A DNA stretch of 64,000 bases from Alphaproteobacteria bacterium (GCA_025362975.1 JANYES010000005.1:1-64000); one strand, 5' to 3'; shown: positions 53,571 through 63,606, numbered from the stretch's first letter. Translations and numbers: made by a program. The notes: a model not told the origin generated them from the sequence alone.

Positions 53571-53882
53571 TTATTTCTTAGTAGTAGCTTCAATTGCTAG
53601 CCTATCTTCTACAGCCTTTCTTGCTTGTCCTAAATAGCCAGACTGCACCCATTCTGAAACTTTATTCTCCACAATATTACGCGCTATTTCCGCTGGTGAG
53701 CTACCTACTCCGCCAGCCCTTGCGTTTACCATCGTTTGTAAAAAAGTCATTGTGTCTTCTGACACTGTGAATTTTAGCTCTATTCGTTTGGTGCTTCTGG
53801 GTTTCCCTGCCATATGCGATTTTCTCCAAAATATTTTAGCTCCCATTTTTCTGCCGAACGCCAAACACCTACAACTTGCCAT
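53571..53882 (-). CDS. Small hypothetical protein, possibly DNA-binding
   Basis: RSTKRIELKFTVSEDTMTFLQTMVNARAGGVGSSPAEIARNIVENKV; true start probably internal. Confidence 0.4.
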   Translation of the reverse strand: MASCRCLAFGRKMGAKIFWRKSHMAGKPRSTKRIELKFTVSEDTMTFLQTMVNARAGGVGSSPAEIARNIVENKVSEWVQSGYLGQARKAVEDRLAIEATTKK

Positions 53883-54145
53883 AGAAAGGTAGGTACTATT
53901 ATAATGGATAAAATATATTCGATAGCTCCATTCATTGGACTTCTGGCTACGCTGCTGTAAAGCATATCACATCATGCACTAAGCTCGGCAAAGTAAGAGG
54001 AATGATAAAATTAATCCAAAAAGATCGAGCAAGAGATAATTCCCCTGTCCAATGCTGGATCAAATAGTTTGAAAAACTCTTCACTATGCCAAGCACTACT
54101 TCATCCTTTTCACAATATTAATAAATGGCATATGGTATCATGACC

Positions 54146-54640
54146 TCAATAACAGGTTACAGAATTGCCATAGCCGCTGCATGTGCGCGGACGATTTGCA
54201 TTATAATTTTGCATGATCGCATTGTAGCTTGCGGCAGACGCCGCCTCTTCCTCAGCGTCAACGGCAGCCCTCTGAGAAAAGATATTGTTAACATAAACAA
54301 TAGCTTGTTTTTTCTGTAAGTCACCTTCACTAGATGAAATCTTTTTTTCATCCATTTGTTCATGTATAACTCGGTATTTGGCGTATAAAAGCTCTATCAA
54401 ATCAGGATTAGGGTAGTTAGTTTTCGTATAAATTGGCAGCACTGTTTTATCATAGCAATCAGAAACCTCAGACCATTTCTTGAATACTTTTATGCTTTTC
54501 ATTTGATCACATTGCTGTCCAGCAGTCACCGCATTTTTATCCATAATATCCGATGGACTTTCAAGGCCGCACCCATTTAACGCCAGCAATGCTAATGCTA
54601 AGCATAAATTCATGTTAAAATTCTGAAATGCATTCGTCAT
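54146..54640 (-). CDS. Putative lipoprotein
   Basis: MNLCLALALLALNGCGLES lipobox. Confidence 0.6.
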   Translation of the reverse strand: MTNAFQNFNMNLCLALALLALNGCGLESPSDIMDKNAVTAGQQCDQMKSIKVFKKWSEVSDCYDKTVLPIYTKTNYPNPDLIELLYAKYRVIHEQMDEKKISSSEGDLQKKQAIVYVNNIFSQRAAVDAEEEAASAASYNAIMQNYNANRPRTCSGYGNSVTCY

Positions 54641-55007
54641 GTTACCCCCCTATTTATTCAATAACACCAGCGTTACCAATGGCAACTGGGAGAGTTTGAA
54701 AACCTGTCATTAGATTAGGTAGTGATAGCCTTCGATCTTTCGACCTATTGTATAACTATCACCTCCCCCAGCCATGCTGAGGAGTGCTTGCGGTCGCACT
54801 TAAACCGCTAACGACAGGGGTTTCAACGCCCCACGAACGCTATTGCGCTCACGAACTGGATGATAGGGTGCAATCAGGGAACGTCAATCGTAAATAGTGC
54901 TATGCGATATAATGTGATTCGTTATAATCCAAAGGAGTACTTATAATTCAAGCTGGTGCTTTACCTTGCGGTAGGAAGTCTCATTAAGATAGTCAGCCGC
55001 AAGTTTG

Positions 55008-55025
55008 GGGGTAAATCTGGGGGTA
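55008..55025 (+). repeat. Element D terminal direct repeat, right
   Basis: GGGGTAAATCTGGGGGTA, 1 mismatch to 45655-45672. Confidence 0.8.
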
Positions 55026-55306
55026 ATGCATCTGGCAATAGCATGAGAAATGATTTATATTCAAATTGTTATGCGGTTGATATGAATCCTGTCGCCCGCC
55101 ATTCTTGATAAATCCGCTTTCCAGCCATCAAACGGAAGGGATTTCTCAAGATATATTCAAGACTTGAAGTTCGCAACGCGAGTTCGAAAACATAAAAGCG
55201 ATAATTGGCGTTTTTGCTCGATTGTCGCACCTCACGAAGAACTCGTAAGCTCTCGAACGTTACTATTTTAGAGCTTCAGGCGAAAACAAAAAGATGCGTC
55301 GAACGG

Positions 55307-57742
55307 CTATAACGCCCGGATGCAGCGCCCATACAACATCGCAGCGATAAAGCCAATGACATACACCAACCAGCCCAGCATCAGCACATGCGTGAATCCG
55401 ATCTTCATCGCCAGAATCACCGACAGCACCGACGCCAGCACGCTGGTCAGCCCATTGACGCCCCACGCCCACGGAATAAACCGCGGGTTAATTCCCTGCA
55501 CATGCGCCAGTCCAGCCGCGAACGGCACCCCCATCACAACGCCAAACGGCAGCAATGTCACGATCACCAGCAGCGCACGCGCCCAGAATTCAAACAGCGC
55601 TGTCGCCGACATCAGCGGGGGTACCGCCAACAGCCACAACCCGAGCAGCACCACCGGCGCAAGCGTGCCGAGGCGCATCAGTTTTTCCGGCGTCACCTTC
55701 AGCCTGCTGCGGAGATACGAGCCGACTCCGGCGGAAAACAACAGGCTGCCGAGAATAATCGCCAGCGAATACATCGGGTCGCCGAGATAAAATGAAAGCC
55801 GCTGCATCAACCCCACTTCAACCATAATGAAGCCAAGCCCCAGCGACGCGAAATACAACAGCAAAAACGGGGCGCCAGCGACCAGCAAACCGCTCGCGTT
55901 GAACATCAGTAGCGGCACCACCATCCCAACCGCCGAAACGACCGTGCTCATCACCAGCCAGTGGCGCAGCTGGCAGACCGGGCAAATAGACCCCGGGGCG
56001 GCGAGTGTGTCACTCATTTTGATATCCTGGAAAAAGAACGGGCTGTCATCAAAGCTCGGCCCGATATCGTATGGGTATCGTTCCAGCAATTTTACGCGCT
56101 CGTCTTCAGAGGGCGCGTTGAGCAAGCGCTTGTAGGTGGCGCGAACGCTTGCCAGTTGCGGCTGATAGAAGGAATTGACCCATTCCTCCAGCTTCAGCTG
56201 CAATTTAGGGTCAAACAGCTTCGGAAGATACACCACGGCTGCCGGTTTTTTCCAGAGGCTCTTCAGCGCCACAGTTATTTCCTGCGGCGTAAACGGCGTT
56301 TTTTTTACAAACGTCACACCCCAGAAACGGCCCGGGTAACCGGAATCTTCGGCAGTGACGAAAATGCATTTTTCCGGATTGGCGATGCCTTCGCGCTTGG
56401 CCGCCTCGATGAAATTGCTCGACATGCGAATCGCCTCGCGGGCCACGGGATAGGTCAGCCAGCGCATGCTGACCATTATGCCGTCGGGTTTAAGCGCGCG
56501 CAAATAATCCTGCATCGCTTCAACGGTATACAGGTAATTTTCCGTGAGGATATACGCGCCCGCGTTGCTGGCGGCATAGGTATCGATGCCGCTCATGGTG
56601 ATTTTGTCGAAACTGCCCGGGTGCTGGCGCACGAAATTACGCCCTTCCGCACGGTAGGCTTTGACATCCGACCAGTGCGGCCATTTTAAGAAGTTGGCAA
56701 ACTTTCCCATCATCAGATCATACGTGGCGGCATTAACTTCCACGGCTTGTATATGGTCGGTGGTGGTAAAGGCCCGGGCGCGCACAATATCGGCGCCGCC
56801 GCCGGTGCCTATGATCAGCACGTTGCGATTCTTCGTATTCATCTGGTACAGCAGCGGCAGCGACACCGCGCCAACCGTGTCCATTACATGGTGCATCAAC
56901 GCTTCATCGACCTCGACTGGCGACAGCATACCGCTGGGCGCGAGTCCATCCTGTGTTAACAGCTTGCGTTCACCGGTCGTGGAGATATCGATGCGCGCGA
57001 TGGGCGTCCACACCTGTGCCTCGATTGGCGGCGGCAGATTTTGCTCGGCAGCCTTTGCCACAAGGCTGCCAAGCTCCTTGTACTGCCCCGGCCAGTAGTT
57101 GATAAGCCGGTTGCCGACCACCGCGAAGGCAAGCGCTATACATACGGCAAAGCCGAGCGCATGCCACTGCCAGCGTGGCGCGAACGATGCCTGCAACACC
57201 AGCGATATGCACGCCATCAGCGAGCATAGCCACAGCAGCGTCGGCGCGCCCAACGGGCGCAGTAACAGCATCACCAGCACAGCGCCTGCGGCACTTGCCA
57301 CCAGATCGGCGGCATAAAGCTTTTGCACGTGAGCACCGTAGCTCAGCAACAACAAACCCACCGCCATGCCGCCGCAGAAAAACGGAACGACCAGAATCAG
57401 GTTCGCCGTCTGCGAAAGTTGGGACTGGTGTGGATACCAGACGGGAATGTGGCTGACATAGCTCAGGCACAGCAGCGAAGAAACACCAAACAGCGCGGTA
57501 AATTGCATGATCCAGTGAAACGGCGGCGTCCCGCGATGCGACATCAGGCTCAGCACCACCCCTGCAAGCCCAAACCCCATCAGCGCGATGGTGACCGTGA
57601 AATAAACGATCTGGTTATAATAAAGGGACGACAGAATACGCACCTGCACCAGTTCCAGCCCCATTATGGCTGCCGCCAGAAACGCGATTGCCATGTACAG
57701 TTCTGCTCGCGCGGTTGGGGGCGTTTGGATTGGCAAGGGCAA
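55307..57742 (-). CDS. Spermidine-synthase-like domain within multi-TM protein
   Basis: N- and C-terminal TM bundles around VLIIGTGGGADIVRARAFTTTDHIQAVEVNAATYDLMMGKFANF. Confidence 0.75.
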   Translation of the reverse strand: MPLPIQTPPTARAELYMAIAFLAAAIMGLELVQVRILSSLYYNQIVYFTVTIALMGFGLAGVVLSLMSHRGTPPFHWIMQFTALFGVSSLLCLSYVSHIPVWYPHQSQLSQTANLILVVPFFCGGMAVGLLLLSYGAHVQKLYAADLVASAAGAVLVMLLLRPLGAPTLLWLCSLMACISLVLQASFAPRWQWHALGFAVCIALAFAVVGNRLINYWPGQYKELGSLVAKAAEQNLPPPIEAQVWTPIARIDISTTGERKLLTQDGLAPSGMLSPVEVDEALMHHVMDTVGAVSLPLLYQMNTKNRNVLIIGTGGGADIVRARAFTTTDHIQAVEVNAATYDLMMGKFANFLKWPHWSDVKAYRAEGRNFVRQHPGSFDKITMSGIDTYAASNAGAYILTENYLYTVEAMQDYLRALKPDGIMVSMRWLTYPVAREAIRMSSNFIEAAKREGIANPEKCIFVTAEDSGYPGRFWGVTFVKKTPFTPQEITVALKSLWKKPAAVVYLPKLFDPKLQLKLEEWVNSFYQPQLASVRATYKRLLNAPSEDERVKLLERYPYDIGPSFDDSPFFFQDIKMSDTLAAPGSICPVCQLRHWLVMSTVVSAVGMVVPLLMFNASGLLVAGAPFLLLYFASLGLGFIMVEVGLMQRLSFYLGDPMYSLAIILGSLLFSAGVGSYLRSRLKVTPEKLMRLGTLAPVVLLGLWLLAVPPLMSATALFEFWARALLVIVTLLPFGVVMGVPFAAGLAHVQGINPRFIPWAWGVNGLTSVLASVLSVILAMKIGFTHVLMLGWLVYVIGFIAAMLYGRCIRAL

Positions 57743-57956
57743 GCTTCGAAATTTGTTTCTTTACAAGAACAAGCGCTAAAATATAGGCAATCATGTTGCT
57801 GGTAGCAAGCTGTTAATGCTAATCGATTTTCCTTATAGTACTGATTGTTAATGGCCGAAATTAATTGTTATTAATTAATCCTTGCGGTTTCAAGGCAGTC
57901 TAGTATAAAAAACCTATAAATAATTAATAATTTTGTCAAAAAATCAAGGATAAGCC

Positions 57957-58601
57957 ATGAAAATCCGCTCTCTCGTCCTCGCAGCTGCCTTCGCACTGTT
58001 CACCGGCGCTGCGCAGGCAAACGCAATCAATTACAGCGGCGCCGTGGTCAGCATGGGCACCGTCCTCATCGGACAGACCGGCACGATTAGCAACCCGCTG
58101 GGCACCGTGCTCACCCTGCCTCACTCCATCAGCGTCGGCAGCCTGATCACCGGCAAGCTGCCGCAGAACGCGATCATCACCTTCACCTACACGTTCACCG
58201 GCCTGCGCAGCGGCGTTATCAACAGCACCAGCGGCTATAACTACACCAAAGCCGGCAACCACTACGCCGGTTTCTCCAACGGCGATTCGCTCACGGGCGT
58301 CACCAATTTCGGCAGCGTTAATGGTGTGTCCGGTACGGCGCTGGTCTTCGCCACCGCCGACATGACCGCCATCACCGGCGGCCACGCTTCAGGCACCACC
58401 ACGGTTGCAAACTTCACCAGCCTTGCCGAATCCTTCGCCAGCGCCTTCCTCGGCTCCATCACCCGCAGCCCGCGCGGCACCGGCATCATCACTTACGTGG
58501 TCTCCAGCATTCCGCTTCCAGCTTCGCTGCCGGTGGTGTTATTGGCTGTGGCTGGCCTGTTCATTGTATCAAGCCGCAAAAATCGCGCGCTCGCCGCTTA
58601 A
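57957..58601 (+). CDS. Secreted protein with VPLPA/PEP-CTERM-like sorting signal
   Basis: Signal peptide; C-terminus SSIPLPASLPVVLLAVAGLFIVSSRKNRALAA. Confidence 0.75.
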   Translation: MKIRSLVLAAAFALFTGAAQANAINYSGAVVSMGTVLIGQTGTISNPLGTVLTLPHSISVGSLITGKLPQNAIITFTYTFTGLRSGVINSTSGYNYTKAGNHYAGFSNGDSLTGVTNFGSVNGVSGTALVFATADMTAITGGHASGTTTVANFTSLAESFASAFLGSITRSPRGTGIITYVVSSIPLPASLPVVLLAVAGLFIVSSRKNRALAA

Positions 58602-58633
58602 GCCAAACGTTTATATTTTAAGATGTTATTTGA

Positions 58634-58682
58634 GTAACGGCTTTGGCAACCTCCTGTTTGCCAAGGGCCGTTACCGTTTTTT
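58634..58682 (+). terminator. Long terminator hairpin
   Basis: GTAACGGC-t-TTGGCAA...TTGCCAA-g-GGCCGTTAC then CGTTTTTT. Confidence 0.85.
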
Positions 58683-58826
58683 CTTGAAATTTTATAAAAT
58701 TAAATTTTATTAACCAAGTTACCTTTACTTCATGTCATATCGACCCCCTTCAGTGGGAAATGAGGTACAGGCTTCACCGGATCGAAATCCGGAGAAGTGC
58801 TCGATTGGCACTGTGGAGTTTTTCCC

Positions 58827-59168
58827 ATGTCCAAGACGAAAACGATCGGCGACCTGACGGCGACCCTCTGCCCCCACTGTGGCAAGCACGTCGACCTCTT
58901 CAACGAGGGCCACGACCACCTGACGGCGGTCTACCACGACCCCAAGGCCACCGGGCTGAAGAAGTCGGCGACCATCCCGCCGGGCTACTACACCCGCGTG
59001 CCCGTCAAGGAAGGCCAGGAAGTGCTTATCCTCGACGTCGTGCTCGACAACCCGGCCAGCCTCGACGTCGGCCTCGTCGACCTGCCGTTCATCGGGAAGG
59101 CGATCGGGGTCAAGATCAACCCGCCGCTGCAGGCCTACATCGGCAGCGGCGAGATCAAGATCTCGTAA
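58827..59168 (+). CDS. Small protein with CPHCGKH zinc-binding-like motif
   Basis: MSKTKTIGDLTATLCPHCGKHVDLFNEGHDHLTAVYHDPKA...; strongly C/G-ending codons. Confidence 0.65.
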   Translation: MSKTKTIGDLTATLCPHCGKHVDLFNEGHDHLTAVYHDPKATGLKKSATIPPGYYTRVPVKEGQEVLILDVVLDNPASLDVGLVDLPFIGKAIGVKINPPLQAYIGSGEIKIS

Positions 59169-59359
59169 GCTCGCCAACTACTAACCCGCCGCCTTAACCA
59201 GCGGCCAAAACACTCCCCCTCCCCAAGAGGCGGGGGTGTTTTGCATTTTGGCGGCAAAAAACCCGGTTTTATCCGGTAAAAACGCTTGAAAACATTTTCA
59301 GATGCGGTATAAGGACGGCTTCCCCCTTGTTGTAAACGCATACATAGAATCGAACACCG

Positions 59360-59551
59360 ATGGCCAACCTCAATCCCGCAAAATTCATCCGCGAAGTCCG
59401 CCAGGAAATGGGTAAAGTCTCGTGGCCGAGCCGCAAGGAAACCACAATTTCCACCGCAATGGTACTGGGCCTCGCCACCACCGCGGCTACGTTTTTCGTT
59501 TTCGTTGATTGGGCGGTCGGCACGCTGGTGCGCGCCGTTATCGGCATTTAG
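59360..59551 (+). CDS. secE: Preprotein translocase subunit SecE
   Basis: FIREVRQEMGKVSWPSRKETTISTAMVLGL. Confidence 0.95.
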   Translation: MANLNPAKFIREVRQEMGKVSWPSRKETTISTAMVLGLATTAATFFVFVDWAVGTLVRAVIGI

Positions 59552-59572
59552 TTTTTAACAGGAGTTATTCGC

Positions 59573-60112
59573 ATGGCATTCCGCTGGTACATCGTTCACG
59601 CTTACTCGGGCTTCGAAAAAAAAGTCGCACAGAGCATTAAAGAAACCGCCGCACAGAACGGCATCTCGCATTTGATCGAAGAAGTCGTGGTTCCGGTCGA
59701 AGAAGTGGTGGAAGTTCGCCGCGGTAAAAAAGTCGCCGCCGAGCGCAAATTCTTCCCCGGCTACGTCATGATCAAAATGGAACTGACCGACGAAACCTGG
59801 CACATGGTGAAAAACACCGCCAAGGTTACCGGCTTCCTCGGCCACGGCGGCAAAGGCCGTCCCGTGCCGATCACCGAAAAAGAAGCGGAATCCATCTTCG
59901 CGCAGGTTCGCGAGGGCCTCGAGCATCCGAAGTCGCAGATCAGCTTCGAAATCGGCGAGAACGTCAAGATCACCGATGGGCCTTTCGAATCCTTCGTGGG
60001 CCTTGTCGAAAGCGTCGACGACGAAAAATCGCGCGTCAAAGTGTCGGTATCCATTTTCGGCCGCGCCACTCCGGTCGATCTGGAATACTCGCAAGTAGAA
60101 AAAGTAGCGTAA
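59573..60112 (+). CDS. nusG: Transcription termination/antitermination protein NusG
   Basis: RWYIVHAYSGFEKKVAQSIKE...FFPGYVMIKMELTDETWHMVKNT...FGRATPVDLEYSQVEKV. Confidence 0.98.
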   Translation: MAFRWYIVHAYSGFEKKVAQSIKETAAQNGISHLIEEVVVPVEEVVEVRRGKKVAAERKFFPGYVMIKMELTDETWHMVKNTAKVTGFLGHGGKGRPVPITEKEAESIFAQVREGLEHPKSQISFEIGENVKITDGPFESFVGLVESVDDEKSRVKVSVSIFGRATPVDLEYSQVEKVA

Positions 60113-60113
60113 C

Positions 60114-60599
60114 ATGGGCAACGCCAAACCGGTCGTGATCTACATAGAAGATCAGGACCGGTTTGATCCCAAAGGCTACGGTTTCAACTATTACGACCAT
60201 ATCAAATACCTGATTGAAGAATGCGGTTTTGCCGTGGTGCATGCGCATGACTATCTCAAAGTCGCGCAGGTGCTACGCGACCATCCCGAAGCGGTCGGCA
60301 TCATCAGCGATATCGATACCCATACCAACGGCGCCGGCCTCAGTTGGTTCGAGAAATACCACGGCGAACCGGATGCCCTGCCAGTCGTTTTCGCCAGCAA
60401 CATGCTGTCTTATGAACACCGCGCGATGGCGCTTGGCGCTGTCGATTTCGTGCGCAAGCCATTCTTCGAAACCGGCGATGTGATGCACCCCGAACGCCAC
60501 GAGGAAGAAGCCGGATTCAAACAAGCCCTGACCGCCGCGCTGGACAAGCTCAAAGACCAGATTGAACGTCCGGTGATCGCCACGGGACGTTTTTCATAG
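60114..60599 (+). CDS. Response-regulator receiver-like protein
   Basis: VVIYIEDQDRF...VGIISDIDTHTNGAGLSWFEKYH...PVVFASNMLSYEHRAMALGAVDFVRKPF. Confidence 0.7.
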   Translation: MGNAKPVVIYIEDQDRFDPKGYGFNYYDHIKYLIEECGFAVVHAHDYLKVAQVLRDHPEAVGIISDIDTHTNGAGLSWFEKYHGEPDALPVVFASNMLSYEHRAMALGAVDFVRKPFFETGDVMHPERHEEEAGFKQALTAALDKLKDQIERPVIATGRFS

Positions 60600-60896
60600 A
60601 TTTTCAGCCAACCGGTTCGCAATTGCTTTTTGGCGCTTTTTTCTTATAATTTCTGCTGTTCAGTCATTTAGGATTTATCCGTTAAAGGCCCGCTCAGCGC
60701 GCGCCTTTCGGCCGAATGTTTCATCGAAGATTTAATGTGAACCGGCAACTTCGCCGATTCACATGCGCATTCTCTAACCGAGGAGTTTGCTATTCTCGAC
60801 AATCTTACGCCGCATCCCGGATACGCTGAACTCGACATCAGGCAGGGTGGAAGCAACCGTCCAACAGGCGCGTTGTTTTTTTGTACTTTGGTAATC

Positions 60897-61724
60897 TTAG
60901 CGCGACGTGCCCGTCGTGCTCATGCGTTCGCGTTGCCATTTCATGACCTGGGAGTTGCGAGCGTCGAAATCGAAATATTCGCCGCTTTCCCAACCACGGA
61001 TAAAATCCGCCAGTGTGCGCAGCTGGGCGAAGCGCGCCAGCGATTTGCGTTCCCGAACGGCAGGCACTTCAAATCCGGCGCGATGGGCCAGATATTCCAA
61101 CGCAATCAGCGATAACGTTTCGGTGCCGCTCAGCATCATCACATCGTGCTCCAGCCACCAGAAAAACCCGATGGCGGCGTGTTTGCGCAGCTGCAACTCG
61201 TTGTCCATGTGCGTCGCATCGGCAAAGGCCTGCGACAGCATGGCCCAGCGCTGTTCTTCGTCGCAGGCTTCGTGAATGACATGGTTTTCGTTGGCAACGA
61301 TGGCCGGTGCAGGAGCGCGATCGCTCGGCCAGCTATTGCCATAATGCGTGCGCGCCTGTTCAAACGTCAGCACCCTGCCCTCATCACCGGCTTCCCGAAG
61401 GTGCTGATGCCACGAGGTGACGCGCTTTGCTTCATCGCGCACATGGTCTTTCTGGTTATTAGGAATAGGCAGGCGAATCACATACGCGTCCGAGCGGTGA
61501 TGGAGTTGTTTAAGCCCGTCATTGTGCAATATTTCAGATAATTCTGTCACAAGACATATTGCATCCGCCACTTCCTCCCCGCGCGCCAGCATTTCTTTCA
61601 CCGCTTTTGCGCATAGCCGCGCGTATGCGTCGCCCTGCGTCGCATTTTTTTTCCTCGCGATACCTTGCGCGGGACTTACATAAGGCTCTTCCAGCCCTTG
61701 TATTTTAAGTTGGTGCCTAGGCAT
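60897..61724 (-). CDS. Hypothetical protein
   Basis: 275-aa ORF on the opposite strand inside the nusG-rplK interval. Confidence 0.6.
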   Translation of the reverse strand: MPRHQLKIQGLEEPYVSPAQGIARKKNATQGDAYARLCAKAVKEMLARGEEVADAICLVTELSEILHNDGLKQLHHRSDAYVIRLPIPNNQKDHVRDEAKRVTSWHQHLREAGDEGRVLTFEQARTHYGNSWPSDRAPAPAIVANENHVIHEACDEEQRWAMLSQAFADATHMDNELQLRKHAAIGFFWWLEHDVMMLSGTETLSLIALEYLAHRAGFEVPAVRERKSLARFAQLRTLADFIRGWESGEYFDFDARNSQVMKWQRERMSTTGTSR

Positions 61725-61943
61725 AAACCATTATTTATCTTTGTTTTTCTTGCTATCCGCTATGTCATGCGCTACACAGGCGCTTCGCCTGATGCAATTA
61801 TTCCTATTTTTTTCTTGCAATGGCGATAGGCAGCTTCTATAAGTCTGCCTCCCTTTAATGTAAAGGGAAAAAAGCATTGGGAGTCCGTGCGGCCCGTATT
61901 TAAGGCTTGATGCGGACGTTAACACCACTTGAGGAAGTATAAA

Positions 61944-62378
61944 ATGGCTAAGAAAATTGTCGGTTATATCAAACTGCAAATTCCTGCCGGTAAGGCCAAT
62001 CCGTCGCCGCCAGTAGGTCCCGCTCTCGGTCAGCGCGGCCTGAACATCATGGAATTCTGCAAAGCGTTCAACGCTGCAACCCAGAAAATGGAACCGGGCG
62101 CTCCGATTCCGGTGGTTATCACCGCTTATCAGGACCGTACGTTTACCTTCATTACCCGCCTGTCGCCCGTTTCTTATTACATTAAGAAAGCGACCAAGAT
62201 TGCCAAGGGTTCACAGACCCCGGGTAAAGGCGCTACCGCCGGTAAAATCACGATGACGCAGATCCGCGACATCGCGAAAGAGAAAATGAAAGACTTAAAC
62301 GCTCATGACGTTGAAGCAGCTGCCCGCATGATTCGCGGCTCTGCCCAGTCCATGGGCCTTGAAATTGTGGAGGCTTAA
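61944..62378 (+). CDS. rplK: Ribosomal protein uL11
   Basis: [43 protein letters not shown]. Confidence 0.98.
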   Translation: MAKKIVGYIKLQIPAGKANPSPPVGPALGQRGLNIMEFCKAFNAATQKMEPGAPIPVVITAYQDRTFTFITRLSPVSYYIKKATKIAKGSQTPGKGATAGKITMTQIRDIAKEKMKDLNAHDVEAAARMIRGSAQSMGLEIVEA

Positions 62379-62382
62379 GATC

Positions 62383-63081
62383 ATGCCACGCGTAGCAAAA
62401 AAGAGGAAAGGCCTCATCGCTAAAGTCGACATCACGAAGCGTTACAAGCTTGATGAAGCTGTAAAGCTCGTGAAATCCTCGGTCACCAGCAAATTCGATG
62501 AAACCATCGACATCTGCATGAACCTCGGTATCGACCCGAAGCAGACCGAACAGACCATCCGCGGCATGGTTGCCATGCCAAACGGCACCGGCAAAAACAT
62601 CATAGTTGCCGTATTCGCCCGCGGGGAAAAAGCAGCGGATGCCCTTAAAGCTGGCGCTGATTTCGCTGGCGCAGAAGACCTTTTCGAAAAGATCAACGGC
62701 GGTTTCACTGATTTCGACCGCCTGATCGCCACCCCGGACATGATGGCTCTCGTCGGCCGTCTTGGTAAAGTACTGGGCCCGAAAGGCCTGATGCCGAACC
62801 CGAAACTCGGCACCGTCACCCCGAACGTGGTCGACGCTGTGAAAGCAGCTAAATCCGGCCAGGTTGAATTCCGTCTCGATAAAGCTTCCATCGTCCATGC
62901 GGGCGTTGGCAAAGCCAGCTTCTCCGAAGAGCATCTCATCCAGAACATTAAAGCGTTCATCGATGCTGTGACCAAAGCGAAGCCGAACGGTGTCAAAGGC
63001 AACTACATCAAGAAAATCGGCCTCTCTTCGTCGATGGGTTTGGGCATTAAGCTCGACCTTACCGACCTTGCAGCCGCTTAA
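62383..63081 (+). CDS. rplA: Ribosomal protein uL1
   Basis: [50 protein letters not shown]. Confidence 0.98.
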   Translation: MPRVAKKRKGLIAKVDITKRYKLDEAVKLVKSSVTSKFDETIDICMNLGIDPKQTEQTIRGMVAMPNGTGKNIIVAVFARGEKAADALKAGADFAGAEDLFEKINGGFTDFDRLIATPDMMALVGRLGKVLGPKGLMPNPKLGTVTPNVVDAVKAAKSGQVEFRLDKASIVHAGVGKASFSEEHLIQNIKAFIDAVTKAKPNGVKGNYIKKIGLSSSMGLGIKLDLTDLAAA

Positions 63082-63093
63082 AGGAGCTGACTC

Positions 63094-63606
63094 ATGAATC
63101 GTGCAGAAAAAAAAGCTTCGATCGAAAGCGTCAACGCCACCTTGAAAGAGGCGCAGATCGCACTAGTTGTACATAATAACGGCCTCACGGTCGCACAGAT
63201 GTCCGACCTCCGTGCTAAAATGCGTGCCGTAGGCGCTCACTTCAAAGTCTCTAAAAACCGTCTCGCCAAAATCGCGACCGTAGGCACCCCGTACGAAAAT
63301 CTCGCCGACCTTCTCAAGGGCCCGGCGGCAATCGCTACGTCGGCTGACCCGGTTTCGGTTGCTAAAGGCCTCGTGGACTTTGCTAAAACTAACGATAAGC
63401 TCGTCATTATTGGCGGTGCTTTCGCTGGCCAGAAGCTCGACGTGAAAGCCGTCGAAGCCCTGTCGAAATTACCTTCGCTCGACGAACTTCGTGGCAGACT
63501 CGTGGGCCTGTTACAGGCTCCGGCGCAACGTATCGCAAGTGTGCTTCAGGCACCCGGCGGTGCAGTGGCGCGTGTTATCGCGGCTCATTCTACGAAAGAA
63601 GGCTAA
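63094..63606 (+). CDS. rplJ: Ribosomal protein uL10
   Basis: MNRAEKKASIESVNATLKEAQIALVVHNNGLTVAQMSDLRAKMR. Confidence 0.96.
   Translation: MNRAEKKASIESVNATLKEAQIALVVHNNGLTVAQMSDLRAKMRAVGAHFKVSKNRLAKIATVGTPYENLADLLKGPAAIATSADPVSVAKGLVDFAKTNDKLVIIGGAFAGQKLDVKAVEALSKLPSLDELRGRLVGLLQAPAQRIASVLQAPGGAVARVIAAHSTKEG

Larger units (their letters stand above)
45520..55103. mobile_element. Element D: satellite-like integrative element in the 3' end of tRNA-Trp
   Basis: GAATCCTGTCGCCC(CT)GCCATT at tRNA 3' end and GAATCCTGTCGCCCGCCATT at 55084-55103; integrase next to tRNA; 18-nt repeat near both ends (45655-45672, 55008-55025). Confidence 0.9.

Noticed and set aside
55320-57805. Plus-strand ORFs opposite the 811-aa membrane protein
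   Set aside because: Shadow ORFs with Arg/His/Gln-rich composition typical of the opposite strand.
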